Of a DNA stretch of 64,000 nucleotides, positions 10,455 to 19,463 are shown one piece after another. The translations under genes and the position numbers were made by a program. The first letter of the stretch is position 1, and each line of letters starts with the position of its first letter. The notes under the pieces were generated by a model. It did no database searches and was not told the DNA's origin. It saw only the letters and a list, made by a program, of their open reading frames with translations. Source of the stretch: Modestobacter altitudinis (lineage in GTDB: Bacteria; Actinomycetota; Actinomycetes; Mycobacteriales; Geodermatophilaceae); assembly GCF_005930475.1 (NCBI RefSeq), contig NZ_SJEW01000023.1, positions 1-64,000 on the forward strand. The letters are read 5' to 3'.

Positions 10455-11474
10455 ATGTCCGAGACCCCGCTGCCCCTGTCCGTCCTCGAGCTGGCCACCG
10501 TCGGGTCCGGCCAGTCGACCGCCGACGCGCTGGCGAACACGGTTCGTGTCGCGCAGGCCGCCGACCGGTTGGGCTACCGGCGGATCTGGGTCGCCGAGCA
10601 CCACAACATGCCGGCCGTGGCCAGCACCAACCCGCCGGTGCTCATCGCCCACCTCGCGGCGGTGACCCAGCGGATCGCGGTGGGCTCGGGCGGGGTGATG
10701 CTGCCCAACCACGCCCCGCTCGTGGTCGCCGAGCAGTTCGCCCTGCTCGAGGCGCTGCACCCGGGCCGGATCGACCTGGGCATCGGCCGGGCGCCGGGCA
10801 CCGACCAGCACACCGCCCTCGCGCTGCGCCGGGACCCGAAGGCGCTGTCCGCCGAGGACTTCCCGACCAACCTGCTGGACCTGCTCGGGCTCTTCGGCGA
10901 CGAGCGGGTGGAGGGTGGCCTGGCCGAGCGGTTCAGCGCCACGCCGGCGGCGGTCACCGCGCCGCAGGTGGTGCTGCTGGGCTCCAGCGGGTTCTCCGCG
11001 CAGCTGGCCGGCCAGCTCGGCCTGCCGTTCACCTTCGCCCACCACTTCGGCAGCCCGAACACGGTCGCGGCGCTCGACCTGTACCGCGAGGCGTTCGTTC
11101 CCTCCGCCGTCCTCGACCGGCCGTACGCGATCGTCACCGCGAACACACTGGTCGCCGACTCCGACGAGGAGGCCCGCAGGCTCGCGCTGCCCGGCCAGCT
11201 GATGCGGCTGTCCATCCGCACCAACCGGCTGCGGCCGGTGCCCAGCCTGGAGGAGGCCGTCGCCGACCCCGAGCGCGCGGCGGCCGAGGCGATGCCGAGC
11301 AACGCGGTCATCGGCGGCCCGGGGTCCGCGGTCGCCGCACTGCGGCAGCTGGCCGCGGACACCGGCGCGGACGAGCTGATGGTCACCGCCTCGACGCACG
11401 GGGTCGCCGAGCGGCTGCACAGCCTGGAGCTGCTCGCCGGAGCCTGGGGCCTCCCCGGCGAGCGCGCCGCCTAA
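10455..11474 (+). CDS. LLM-class flavin-dependent oxidoreductase
   Basis: A 339-residue luciferase-like monooxygenase of the MsnO8/YhbW-like group. Landmarks are LSVLELATVGSGQS at the N-terminus, YRRIWVAEHHNMP near residue 40, VGSGGVMLPNHAPLVVAEQF and GRIDLGIGRAPG. These enzymes use reduced FMN or F420 to oxidise small molecules; the substrate is unknown. ATG at 10455 comes 43 bases after the MarR stop on the same strand, so the two may be co-transcribed. Its stop overlaps that of the convergent membrane-protein gene by three bases. Confidence 0.9.
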   Translation: MSETPLPLSVLELATVGSGQSTADALANTVRVAQAADRLGYRRIWVAEHHNMPAVASTNPPVLIAHLAAVTQRIAVGSGGVMLPNHAPLVVAEQFALLEALHPGRIDLGIGRAPGTDQHTALALRRDPKALSAEDFPTNLLDLLGLFGDERVEGGLAERFSATPAAVTAPQVVLLGSSGFSAQLAGQLGLPFTFAHHFGSPNTVAALDLYREAFVPSAVLDRPYAIVTANTLVADSDEEARRLALPGQLMRLSIRTNRLRPVPSLEEAVADPERAAAEAMPSNAVIGGPGSAVAALRQLAADTGADELMVTASTHGVAERLHSLELLAGAWGLPGERAA

Positions 11475-12055
11475 GCAGCCCGCAGGACGGCGGCCTTCAG
11501 GCTGGTCAACCCGGCACCGAGCGCGCCGCGCACGGTGGAGCTGGTGCGCTGCTGCTCGCTCTGCTGGGCCGCCAGCACGATGAGCACCCCGGTCAGCGCC
11601 GGGTTCACCCACTGCAGCGGCTTCTGGCCCTTCTGCGCCGCCGCGACGTCCGGCGGGGTGGCGGCGTTCGGCTCGGTCGCGGTCGCACTGGGGGTCGGCG
11701 CCTGGGCCCCGATCCTGGCGCCCAGCACGCCGCTGGCCACCGACGTCCCGATGGCGGCGACGGTGAGGACGCTCTTGACCACCGTGTTCGCCGTCGCGCC
11801 GGAGTCGGTGGCCACCCGGCCGCGGTCGGCGCGCAGCATGCCGACCGAGCCGACCAGGTGAGCGGCCATGGCCGCACCCTGCACCGGCCACCACGCCGCC
11901 CAGCCGATCGAGGACAGCCGGGTGCGCTCGGTGCTGTCGTGCGCGGCCGCCGCGGCCTTGTTCAGGCCGACGGCGCCCATCAGGTTGCCGCCGAACCAGG
12001 TGGCCAGGCCGAGGTCGTGCATCGAACGGAGGACGGTGTGCTGGTCGTGGGACAT
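11471..12055 (-). CDS. Conserved actinobacterial membrane protein, function unknown
   Basis: A 194-residue protein with four predicted membrane helices (about residues 14-30, 53-72, 95-112 and 147-161) and a Pro/Thr/Ala-rich loop between the third and fourth. The opening MSHDQHTVLRSMHDLGLATWFGGNLMG-type pattern recurs in unnamed actinobacterial proteins, but I recognise no functional family. The strand and the overlap of its stop with the LLM gene stop show a convergent pair. The 275 bases upstream of its start hold one hairpin and no gene. Confidence 0.7.
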   Translation of the reverse strand: MSHDQHTVLRSMHDLGLATWFGGNLMGAVGLNKAAAAAHDSTERTRLSSIGWAAWWPVQGAAMAAHLVGSVGMLRADRGRVATDSGATANTVVKSVLTVAAIGTSVASGVLGARIGAQAPTPSATATEPNAATPPDVAAAQKGQKPLQWVNPALTGVLIVLAAQQSEQQRTSSTVRGALGAGLTSLKAAVLRAA

Positions 12056-12255
12056 CAGGTCTCCTGGGGGTTGCGGGCGTCAGCCGCGAGAGGGCCGGAC
12101 GGTCTCACCGGCTCCTCCCCGACCGTGCCCGCTCCTCGGCGCAGCAACCCTGTTGCGAGCCACCGAGCTCACCCCAGGTGCCGGAGGAAGGTCGCCGGGT
12201 CGCCGAGGAACTGCTGCCGTACGACGGTCGGGGCGACGTCCTGGCTCACTCCTCC

Positions 12256-12291
12256 TGCTCCTGGCTCACCGCACGACGTGAGCCAGGAGCA
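12256..12291 (-). terminator. 14-bp hairpin downstream of the carboxyltransferase gene
   Basis: Perfect inverted repeat with arms TGCTCCTGGCTCAC and GTGAGCCAGGAGCA and an 8-base loop. It lies 40 bases past the stop of the leftward carboxyltransferase/CoA-transferase operon. No T-run follows, as is typical for this group. The left arm is preceded by a second partial copy, CTGGCTCAC, at 12241. Confidence 0.65.
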
Positions 12292-12330
12292 ACGACGACC
12301 AGGTCAGCTGATCCCGGGGTGGAACGGGGA

Positions 12331-13857
12331 TCAGCGGGCGGCGTGGCCCAGGTGACGCCAGCGGCGGGCGCGGCTGCGCTTCCGCTCGACGTCGTCGCGG
12401 CCGAGCAGCCCGGCCAGCTCCTCGGCGAGCACCCGGCCCAGGCGCATGCAGAACTCGACCGGCTCGTCGGCGGCGTCGGGCCGCTCGGGCACGACCCGGT
12501 CGACGATGCCGGCCCGCCACAGGTCGGTGGCCCGCACCCCCTGCGAGGCCGCCATCTCCCCGGCCCGGTCGACGGTGCGGTGCACGATCGCCGAGGCGCC
12601 CTCCGGCGGCAGCGGACCCAACCACCCGTTGGCCGTGGCCAGCACGCGGTCGGCGGGCACCAGCGCCAGCGCCCCGCCGCCGGTGCCCTGACCCAGCAGC
12701 ACGGCCAGGGTCGGTGCCTCCAGCACCACCAGGTCCTGCAGGCAGCGGGCGATCTCCCCGGCCAGCCCGCCCTCCTCGGCCGCCACCGACAGCGCGGCGC
12801 CCGGGGTGTCGATCAGGGTGAGCAGCGGCAGTCGCAGCTCGGCGGCCAGCCGCATGCCCCGCCGGGCCTCGCGCAGGGCACCAGGGCCCAGCGGTGCCGA
12901 CAGCGACTGCCCGCGCCGGTCCTGGCCCAGCAGCACGCAGGGCGCGCCGCCGAAGCGGGCCAGCGCCAGCAGCAGGCCAGGGTCGGACTCGCCGGCACCG
13001 GTGCCGTTCAGGGTGACGACGTCGGTCGCCGCCGTGCGCAGCAGCTGCCGCACCCCGGGACGGTCCGGACGTCGTGAGGCGCTGACGACCTGCCACGCGG
13101 TGCGGCCGTCCTCCGGGTCGTCGGCGTCGGTGCCGTCTCCCTCGACCGGCCCCTCCACCGCTGCCTCGCGGTGCCAGGTCTCCCGGGCGGCCAGCACCCG
13201 CAGCGCCTTGTCCGCGACGTCGGCGATCTCGTCCGGGGGGACGACGCCGTCGATCAGCCCGCGCGAGGCCAGGTTCTCCGAGGTCTGCACGCCGGCCGGG
13301 AACGGCTCCCCGTACAACGCCTCGTAGACCCGGGGGCCGAGGAAGCCGATCGCGGCACCGGGCTCGGCGATCGTCACGTGACCCAGCGAGCCCCAGGACG
13401 CCAGCACCCCGCCGAACGTCGGGCCGCGCAGGTAGACGAGGTAGGGCAGCCCCGCCTCCTTGTGCCGGGCGATCGCGGCGGTGATGCCGATCATCTGCAG
13501 GAACGCGACGGTGCCCTCCTGCATCCGGGTCCCCCCGGAGACCGGCGCGGCCAGCAGCGGCAGCCCCTCGGCGGTGGCCCGTTCGATCGCCGTCATCAGC
13601 CGCTCGGCGCTGGCCACCCCGATCGAGCCGGCGAGGAAGCCGAACTCCCCGGCGACGACGGCGACCGGCCGGCCGCGCAGCGTCCCCGCGCCGGTGACCA
13701 CCGCCTCGTCCTGCTGCGTCTTCTCCGCAGCCCGGGCCAGCTCGTGCGCGTAGTCGTCGTCCGCCGTGCGGGGCGGCACGGGGGTGTCCCACGACCGCCA
13801 CGACCCGGGGTCGAGCACCAGGTCCCGCAGGCCGCGGGCGTCCAGCCGGGAGCTCAC
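12331..13857 (-). CDS. Acyl-CoA carboxylase carboxyltransferase, fused beta/alpha (AccD3-like)
   Basis: A 508-residue carboxyltransferase with both halves of the crotonase-like fold in one chain. The first half has AVVAGEFGFLAGSIGVASAE and PVSGGTRMQEGTVAF, as in the AccD side. The second has PLLTLIDTPGAALS and LAVLLGQGTGGGALAL, as in the AccA side. No N-terminal zinc finger is present. The size and layout resemble actinobacterial AccD3. Such proteins move a carboxyl group from biotin to acyl-CoA; the substrate is not deducible. The GTG start at 13857 overlaps the stop of the upstream CoA-transferase gene (GTGA), so the two are translationally coupled. Confidence 0.85.
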   Translation of the reverse strand: MSSRLDARGLRDLVLDPGSWRSWDTPVPPRTADDDYAHELARAAEKTQQDEAVVTGAGTLRGRPVAVVAGEFGFLAGSIGVASAERLMTAIERATAEGLPLLAAPVSGGTRMQEGTVAFLQMIGITAAIARHKEAGLPYLVYLRGPTFGGVLASWGSLGHVTIAEPGAAIGFLGPRVYEALYGEPFPAGVQTSENLASRGLIDGVVPPDEIADVADKALRVLAARETWHREAAVEGPVEGDGTDADDPEDGRTAWQVVSASRRPDRPGVRQLLRTAATDVVTLNGTGAGESDPGLLLALARFGGAPCVLLGQDRRGQSLSAPLGPGALREARRGMRLAAELRLPLLTLIDTPGAALSVAAEEGGLAGEIARCLQDLVVLEAPTLAVLLGQGTGGGALALVPADRVLATANGWLGPLPPEGASAIVHRTVDRAGEMAASQGVRATDLWRAGIVDRVVPERPDAADEPVEFCMRLGRVLAEELAGLLGRDDVERKRSRARRWRHLGHAAR

Positions 13858-15101
13858 GTGGCGTGCCCGTCCTCGACGTCGTCCCCCGCGGGCTGCGGCA
13901 CCCCGTCGGCTCCGCTCGGCTCTCCGCCCGACAGCCAGGCCCGGATCGCCGCCCCGTCGGCGCCCAGCACCGGCGGTGGGGTGTGGTCCCGGCGGGTCGT
14001 CTCCTGCTCGCCGTCCGCGCCCGGCGCGAAGAACCGCAGCGGCGGGCCGGGCAGCGTCAGCGGCCCGGCGGTGGGGTGCTCGACGCTGATCGTCAACCCC
14101 TGGGACTCGACCTGGTCCCAGGAGTAGACCTCGTCGAGGGTCCGCACCTTGCCGGCCGGCACGCCGGCCGCCGCCAGCCGGGCCAGCAGCTCGGGGGCCT
14201 CGATGTCGGCGAAGACGCCCTCCAGCAGCTCGATGACCTCCTCGCGGCGGGCGACCCGCTCGCCGTTCGTGGCGAACCCGGGGGCGTCGGCGTCCAGGCC
14301 GAACTCGGTGCACAGCCGGCGCCACAGCCCCTCGCTGCCGCAGGACAGCTGCACGCTGCCGCCGGCGCAGTGGAAGAGGCCGTAGGGGGAGATGGAGGGG
14401 TGGTGGTTGCCCTGCCCGCGGGGCACCTTCCCGCCCACGGTGTGCGCGGTCCCCTGGTAGGCGTGCACCCCGACGACGGCGGCCAGCAGCGAGGTGCGCA
14501 CCACCTGACCGCGGCCGGTCCGCTCCCGCTCGAGCAGTGCGGCCAGCACGCCGTAGGCGCCGTACATGCCGGCCAGCAGGTCGCTGATCGGGACGCCGAC
14601 CTTCTGCGGGTCCTCGGGCCCGGACCCGGTCATCGACATCAGCCCGGCCTCGCCCTGCGCGATCTGGTCGTAGCCGGCGCGGCCGCCCTCCGGGCCGTCG
14701 TGGCCGAAGCCGCTGATCGCCAGGGTGATCAACCGGGGGTTCAGCTCGGCCAGCACGTCGGTGCCGAAGCCGAGCTTGGCCAGCGTGCCGGGCCGGAAGT
14801 TCTCCAGCAGCACGTCGGCGCGGCGCACCAGCTCGGTGAGCACGGCCTTGTCCGCCTCGTCCTTGAGGTCGAGGGCGATCGACTCCTTGTTGCGGTTGGC
14901 GGAAAAGAAGTAGGTGGACTCCCGCCCGCCGTCGGGGGTGTCGACGAAGGGCGGGCCCCAGCCGCGGCTGTCGTCCCCGCCGCCGGGGGTCTCGACCTTG
15001 ATCACGCGGGCGCCGAGGTCGCCGAGCATCATCCCGGCGTGCGGGCCGGCCAGGGCGCGGGTGAGGTCGACGACGAGGACGCCGTCCAGGGGGCCACTCA
15101 C
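13854..15101 (-). CDS. CoA-transferase family III (CaiB/BaiF) protein
   Basis: A 415-residue family III CoA-transferase. It opens with GPLDGVLVVDLTRALAGPHAG and has GDLGARVIKVETPGGGD, then NRNKESIALDLKD and DVLLENFRPGTLAKLGFG, all conserved in the family. These enzymes transfer CoA between organic acids through a glutamyl- or aspartyl-CoA intermediate. The GTG start at 15101 has AAAGGA 11 bases upstream. It forms a two-gene operon with the carboxyltransferase, so a shared pathway for a carboxylated acyl-CoA is likely, but the acid is unknown. Confidence 0.9.
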   Translation of the reverse strand: MSGPLDGVLVVDLTRALAGPHAGMMLGDLGARVIKVETPGGGDDSRGWGPPFVDTPDGGRESTYFFSANRNKESIALDLKDEADKAVLTELVRRADVLLENFRPGTLAKLGFGTDVLAELNPRLITLAISGFGHDGPEGGRAGYDQIAQGEAGLMSMTGSGPEDPQKVGVPISDLLAGMYGAYGVLAALLERERTGRGQVVRTSLLAAVVGVHAYQGTAHTVGGKVPRGQGNHHPSISPYGLFHCAGGSVQLSCGSEGLWRRLCTEFGLDADAPGFATNGERVARREEVIELLEGVFADIEAPELLARLAAAGVPAGKVRTLDEVYSWDQVESQGLTISVEHPTAGPLTLPGPPLRFFAPGADGEQETTRRDHTPPPVLGADGAAIRAWLSGGEPSGADGVPQPAGDDVEDGHAT

Positions 15102-15280
15102 GAGGGGGAGGTCCTTTCAGCAAGACGACGGAGACGTCTGCCAGCCTCTCAGAGGGCCGGCTCGCCCGTCCGACCCGTTGCCACCGAGCGGCAGACGGCG
15201 TCACCCCGGCAGCGGCACTGGGCTCAGCGTCGCCTCCGCGCTCACCCCGTCGAGGGAGTCGTCCGTGGCGGCGGCCTGGT

Positions 15281-15286
15281 TAGGCT
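15281..15286 (+). promoter_or_regulatory. -10 box of galU, probable leaderless transcript
   Basis: TAGGCT lies 8 bases before the galU ATG at 15294, so transcription would begin at or within a base or two of the start codon. No ribosome site precedes the ATG, which fits leaderless translation. No convincing -35 box is seen. Confidence 0.5.
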
Positions 15287-15293
15287 GCCCGCC

Positions 15294-16238
15294 ATGTCGA
15301 GTCCGTCCGCCCCGAGCCAGCGCCCGGCCACCAAGGCCGTCATCCCCGTTGCCGGGATGGGCACCCGGTTCCTCCCCGCCACCAAGGCGGTGCCCAAGGA
15401 GCTGCTCCCGGTCGTCGACCGGCCGGCGCTGCAGTACATCGTGGAGGAGGCGGCGCGCGCCGGACTGCCCGAGGTGCTCATGGTCACCGGCCGCAACAAG
15501 GGCAGCATCGAGGACTTCTTCGACCGCACCCCGGAGTTGGAGACGGCGCTGGAGGCCAAGGGCGACCAGTCGCGGCTGGACGCGGTGCACGCGTCCACCG
15601 ACGTCGCCCAGGTGCACTTCGTCCGCCAGGGCCAGGCCAAGGGGCTGGGCCACGCGGTGCTGCAGGCCGCGGCGTTCGTGGGCGACGAGCCGTTCGCGGT
15701 GCTGCTCGGCGACGACATCATCGACGCGCGCGACCTGCTGCTGGAGCAGATGCTCGCCGTCCAGGCCGAGCACGGCGGCGCCGTCGTGGCGCTGCTGGAC
15801 GTGGGGGCTGCGAACATCTCCAAGTACGGCGCGGTCGCGGTGGAGGAGGCCAAGGTCTCCGGCGAGACCGGGCAGGACGAGGTGTTCCGGATCACCGGCA
15901 TGGTCGAGAAGCCCCCGGTCGACGAGGCCCCCAGCTCGCTGGCGATCATCGGCCGCTACGTGCTCCCCCCGGAGGTCTTCGCCGCGATCCGGGAGACCCC
16001 GCCCGGCCGCGGCGGGGAGATCCAGCTGACCGACGCGATGCTCAAGCTCGTCGAGGACGGCGTGCCGGTGCACGGCGTCGTCTTCTCCGGCCGCCGCTAC
16101 GACACCGGCGACAAGCTGGACTACCTCAAGGCCGTCGTCCAGCTCGCCGTCGAGCGGGAGGACCTGGGCCCCGCGTTCGGCCCCTGGCTGAGGGACTTCG
16201 TCGCAGACCTGCCCGCCGAGGGCGCGTCGCCGGCCTGA
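15294..16238 (+). CDS. galU: UTP-glucose-1-phosphate uridylyltransferase
   Basis: A 314-residue nucleotidyltransferase that makes UDP-glucose from UTP and glucose-1-phosphate. The signature AVIPVAGMGTRFLPATKAVPKE is near the N-terminus, followed by VDRPALQYIVEEA, RQGQAKGLGHAVL, LLGDDIID and MVEKPPVDEAPSS. UDP-glucose feeds cell-envelope sugars and probably the exopolysaccharide cluster further right. It starts the galU-glp-rimJ-sepX run found across actinobacteria. ATG at 15294 sits just after a -10 box, with no Shine-Dalgarno. Confidence 0.95.
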   Translation: MSSPSAPSQRPATKAVIPVAGMGTRFLPATKAVPKELLPVVDRPALQYIVEEAARAGLPEVLMVTGRNKGSIEDFFDRTPELETALEAKGDQSRLDAVHASTDVAQVHFVRQGQAKGLGHAVLQAAAFVGDEPFAVLLGDDIIDARDLLLEQMLAVQAEHGGAVVALLDVGAANISKYGAVAVEEAKVSGETGQDEVFRITGMVEKPPVDEAPSSLAIIGRYVLPPEVFAAIRETPPGRGGEIQLTDAMLKLVEDGVPVHGVVFSGRRYDTGDKLDYLKAVVQLAVEREDLGPAFGPWLRDFVADLPAEGASPA

Positions 16239-16351
16239 CCGGGGTCCGGAGAGGGCACCATCGGCAGGCGCAGGTCCGTCGATCGGCGGCCGTGGTCGCG
16301 ACTCGACCACGGGGGACAGGCCCGACGGCGCGAAGGACGACGGTGGTGGGG

Positions 16352-17842
16352 ATGAACGACGACAGCACACGCGGGTGGTTCTCCGGGGGTGGCCGGGACA
16401 CCAGCCAGCTCGACCTCGGGCAGGGGCAGCTGGTCACGCCGCGGCGGGAGACCCAGCTGGTCACCGCCGAGCGCCCGGCGGCCGTCAGCTCCGACACGGT
16501 GCAGGTCGACCGGGAGATGTTCGCCTCCGACCGGGTCCCCTCACCGGCCATCGCCACCGGTGACCGCACCCCCGACCCGCTGGCCGACACCGGCTCGGTG
16601 GACGTCTCCGGGGTGCGGCTGCGCTCGGTCGAGCAGCACCTGGACGACATCCTGGGCGCCGTGCCGCAGCCGGCTCCGATCGAGCTCGCCGTCCTGGACG
16701 CCCAGGGCCTGCTCTGCGCCGAGCTGGTCACCAGCTCCCGCGCGCTGCCGGCCTTCGACCAGGCCGGCCTGGACGGGTACGCCGTCCGCGCGGCCGACAT
16801 CACCACCGCCACGGTCGAGGTGCCGACCGTGCTGGCCGTCGTGGGGGAGACCTCCGCGGGGTCGGCCGAGACCACCGCCATCGGCCCCCGGCTGGCGCAG
16901 AAGGTCGCCGTCGGCGCGATGCTGCCGGCCGGGGCCGACGTCGTCGTCCCCGCCGCCTGGACCGACCAGGGCCTCGCCCGGGTGCAGGTCTACGCCGCGC
17001 TGGCGCCGGGCAGCTACGTCCGCCGGATGGGGGACGACGTGAGCCCCGGCGACACCGCCGTGCAGATCGGCACCCCGATCGGCCCGGCCCAGATCAGCCT
17101 GCTGGCCGCCGTCGGACGCGAGCGGGTCGCGGTGCGCCCGCGCCCGCGGATCGCCGTGCTCTGCGCCGGGGACGAGCTGGTCGACGTCGGCGCCACCGTC
17201 GGCCCCGGGCAGCAGGTCGACGTCAACAGCTATGCGCTGGCCGCCGCGGCCCGCGACGCCGGGGCCGAGGCCTACCGCGGCGGCATCCTGCCCAACGACA
17301 AGCGCCGGATGGTGGAGCTGATCGAGGGGCAGTCGCTGCGCAGCGACGTCGTCCTCATCGCCGGCACCTTCGCCACCGGCGCACCGGACGTGCTGCAGGA
17401 GGCCCTCGACGAGCTCGGTGGGCTGTCGTTCACCCAGGTCGCGATGCACCCGGGCCCGGTGCACGCCTTCGGCACGCTCGGCCCGACCGGCGTCCCGGTC
17501 ATCTGCGTGCCCGGCGAGCCGGTCGCCGCGCTGGTGGCCTTCGAGGTCTTCGTCCGCCCGGCGATCCGGCTGATGCTGGGCAAGCGGCAGCTGTTCCGCC
17601 GCACGGTGCAGGCCGTGTCGGCCCAGCAGCTGCTCTCCCCGCTCGGGTACCGGCAGTACCTGCACGGCCAGGTCATGCGGCACCCCGACGGCGGGTACGT
17701 CGTGGAGCCGATCGGCGACGGCGACCAGGCGATGCTGGCCCGGATGGCGCGCGCGAACTGCCTGATCGTGGTCGACGAGGACGTCACCGAGGTGTCCGCC
17801 GGCGGGCTGGTGACGGTCATGCCGATGCTCCTCGGGGGCTGA
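16352..17842 (+). CDS. glp: Gephyrin-like protein Glp (MoeA homologue)
   Basis: A 496-residue MoeA-fold protein with an extra N-terminal arm of about 95 residues. In enzymatic MoeA the molybdopterin site reads like SAMDGYAV, a Gly-Gly-x-Ser loop and PGNPVS. Here these are QAGLDGYAV (about 134), AGTFATG (about 336) and PGEPVAA (about 386), so key catalytic residues are altered. Its place before a rimJ-type gene and sepX/glpR matches the gephyrin-like Glp described in Corynebacterium, which binds FtsZ and the membrane receptor GlpR during division. I therefore favour a division role over cofactor synthesis (inference). An in-frame GTG at 16343 is an alternative start. Confidence 0.85.
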   Translation: MNDDSTRGWFSGGGRDTSQLDLGQGQLVTPRRETQLVTAERPAAVSSDTVQVDREMFASDRVPSPAIATGDRTPDPLADTGSVDVSGVRLRSVEQHLDDILGAVPQPAPIELAVLDAQGLLCAELVTSSRALPAFDQAGLDGYAVRAADITTATVEVPTVLAVVGETSAGSAETTAIGPRLAQKVAVGAMLPAGADVVVPAAWTDQGLARVQVYAALAPGSYVRRMGDDVSPGDTAVQIGTPIGPAQISLLAAVGRERVAVRPRPRIAVLCAGDELVDVGATVGPGQQVDVNSYALAAAARDAGAEAYRGGILPNDKRRMVELIEGQSLRSDVVLIAGTFATGAPDVLQEALDELGGLSFTQVAMHPGPVHAFGTLGPTGVPVICVPGEPVAALVAFEVFVRPAIRLMLGKRQLFRRTVQAVSAQQLLSPLGYRQYLHGQVMRHPDGGYVVEPIGDGDQAMLARMARANCLIVVDEDVTEVSAGGLVTVMPMLLGG

Positions 17843-17843
17843 G

Positions 17844-18461
17844 CTGGACCCGGCCCTGCACCCCGGCTGGCCGGCGCAGCTGGGCTGGGGACCGGTCACG
17901 CTCGAGCCGCTGCGCCGCGCCGACGCCCGGGAGTGGGCCCGGGTGCGGACGGCGAACGAGACGTGGCTGACGCCCTGGGAGCCGTCCTCGCCGGCGCCCT
18001 GGCGCGACCGGCACACCCCGGCCGCCTACCGCGCGATGCGGCGGGCCGCCGGGCGGCGGGCCCGGGTCGGGATGTCGCTGCCGTTCGCCCTCCTCGTCGA
18101 CGGCCGGCTGGCCGGTCAGGTGACGGTGGACAACGTCGTCCGGGGGGCGCTGCGGTCCGGGCACCTCGGCTACTGGGTGGACTCCGCGGTCGCCGGCCGG
18201 GGGATCGCCTCGCTGGCGGTGGCGCTGGTCTGCGACCACGCCTTCGGCCCGGTCGGGTTGCACCGGCTGCAGGCCGACATCCGGCCGGAGAACGGCCCCA
18301 GCCGCCGGCTGGTCGAGCGGCTGGGCTTCCGCCAGGAGGGCCTGTTCCGCAGCTACCTGGACATCGACGGCGCCTGGCGGGACCACCTCGCGTACGCGCT
18401 GCTGGCCGAGGACACCCACGGGAGCCTGCTCGCCCGGTGGCGTTCGCAGGCGCCGCGCTGA
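17844..18461 (+). CDS. RimJ/RimL-type GNAT acetyltransferase, probable CTG start
   Basis: A GNAT N-acetyltransferase of about 205 residues. The family opening HPGWPAQLGWGPVTLEPLRRADA is followed by LGYWVDSAVAGRGIASLAVAL, the acetyl-CoA-binding loop, and HRLQADIRPENGPSRRLVERLGFRQEG. Homologues start with a Met-Asp-Pro-type N-terminus. In this sequence no ATG, GTG or TTG occurs in frame between the in-frame stop at 17811 and the conserved part, and the only fitting codon is CTG at 17844, one base after the glp stop with GGGGG upstream. GTG at 17943 would cut the domain. Substrate unknown; the gene is conserved between glp and sepX. Confidence 0.85.
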   Translation: MDPALHPGWPAQLGWGPVTLEPLRRADAREWARVRTANETWLTPWEPSSPAPWRDRHTPAAYRAMRRAAGRRARVGMSLPFALLVDGRLAGQVTVDNVVRGALRSGHLGYWVDSAVAGRGIASLAVALVCDHAFGPVGLHRLQADIRPENGPSRRLVERLGFRQEGLFRSYLDIDGAWRDHLAYALLAEDTHGSLLARWRSQAPR

Positions 18462-18683
18462 GCCGCTCGGGGTGGGCGATCGCTGACTGTCCGTTACCGC
18501 TTCGAGACGCACAGCGGACCCCGACACGCCGACACGTCGAACACAACACGCCGACACACCGCAGGACGTCCCGCGTATCGGCAGTCCAGGCGCTTACGTT
18601 GACCTTCGAGTGACTGATGTGACTCGAGTGGCCCCAGGGATGGGGCCGTCACGGTGTGCCACGGATGGATCGGGGTGGAAGTG

Positions 18684-19388
18684 ATGGGATCGGGCGTTCT
18701 GCTTGCCGCTCTCGTCGTGCTGTGGTTCGTGGTCCTGGTGCCGATGGTGGTCACCCGGGGCGACGCGCGCACGGGGACCGGCGTGGCCGATTCGGGTCGC
18801 ACCCTGCAACGGCGTCGTCCGGTGGACCCGGTGGTCCACGCCGAGACGGAGCGGGTGACGATCGACCGGGCCACGCTGGTGAGCAGCGGCGAGCTCCGGG
18901 TCGACGTGCACGCGGTGCGCCGCCGCACGCTGGCCGGGCTGGTCGCCCTGGCCGTCCTGGCGCTGGTCGGCGCGCTGACCTACCGCTCCTGGTTGTGGGC
19001 GCCGCAGGTGCTCCTCGACGTCGCCGTGGTCGGCTACCTCATGGTGATCCGGGCTGCGGCGCAGCGCGAGCGGCGGGCCGCGGCCCGCCGCCGGGCCCGT
19101 GCCGCGCAGCGGCCGCGCAGCCGTGCCCCGGAGGTCCGGCCGATGCCGCAGCGGCCCGCCGCCCAGCGGCCCGCCGGCCGGCCGGGACCCGTGGTCACCG
19201 CCGAGACCGGTCCGGTCCACCCCAGCCTGCCGCTGGCCCCCGTGCACCCGCTGCGTCCCGGCCGGGTGGTCGCCGCCCGCACGCCGGTCTCGGCCGGCTG
19301 GCAGCAGAGCGCCGTGGTCGGGCTGGACGACGAGGACATCGGCTTCGCCGACATCGACGTCTACCAGCCGCGGGCGGCCAACGGCTGA
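18684..19388 (+). CDS. sepX: SepX/GlpR, actinobacterial division membrane protein
   Basis: A 234-residue protein with an N-terminal membrane helix (VLLAALVVLWFVVLVPMVV), a basic linker, two central helices (residues about 79-93 and 101-120), an Arg/Ala/Pro-rich segment and an acidic C-terminal tail ending DDEDIGFADIDVYQP. The order of helices and linker, and the position after glp and the GNAT gene, match SepX of Streptomyces and GlpR of Corynebacterium, which help place or stabilise the division ring. ATG at 18684 follows GGTGGAAG. The 222 bases upstream hold an imperfect dyad (CGAGTGAC-N4-GTGACTCG) of unknown meaning. Assignment rests on layout and synteny. Confidence 0.8.
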   Translation: MGSGVLLAALVVLWFVVLVPMVVTRGDARTGTGVADSGRTLQRRRPVDPVVHAETERVTIDRATLVSSGELRVDVHAVRRRTLAGLVALAVLALVGALTYRSWLWAPQVLLDVAVVGYLMVIRAAAQRERRAAARRRARAAQRPRSRAPEVRPMPQRPAAQRPAGRPGPVVTAETGPVHPSLPLAPVHPLRPGRVVAARTPVSAGWQQSAVVGLDDEDIGFADIDVYQPRAANG

Positions 19389-19463
19389 CGCCGAGGAAGG
19401 GACCCACCGGCTGCCGACCCCGCGTCGGCGCCGGGAGGGCCGGACGGTATGGTCTTCGTCCGA

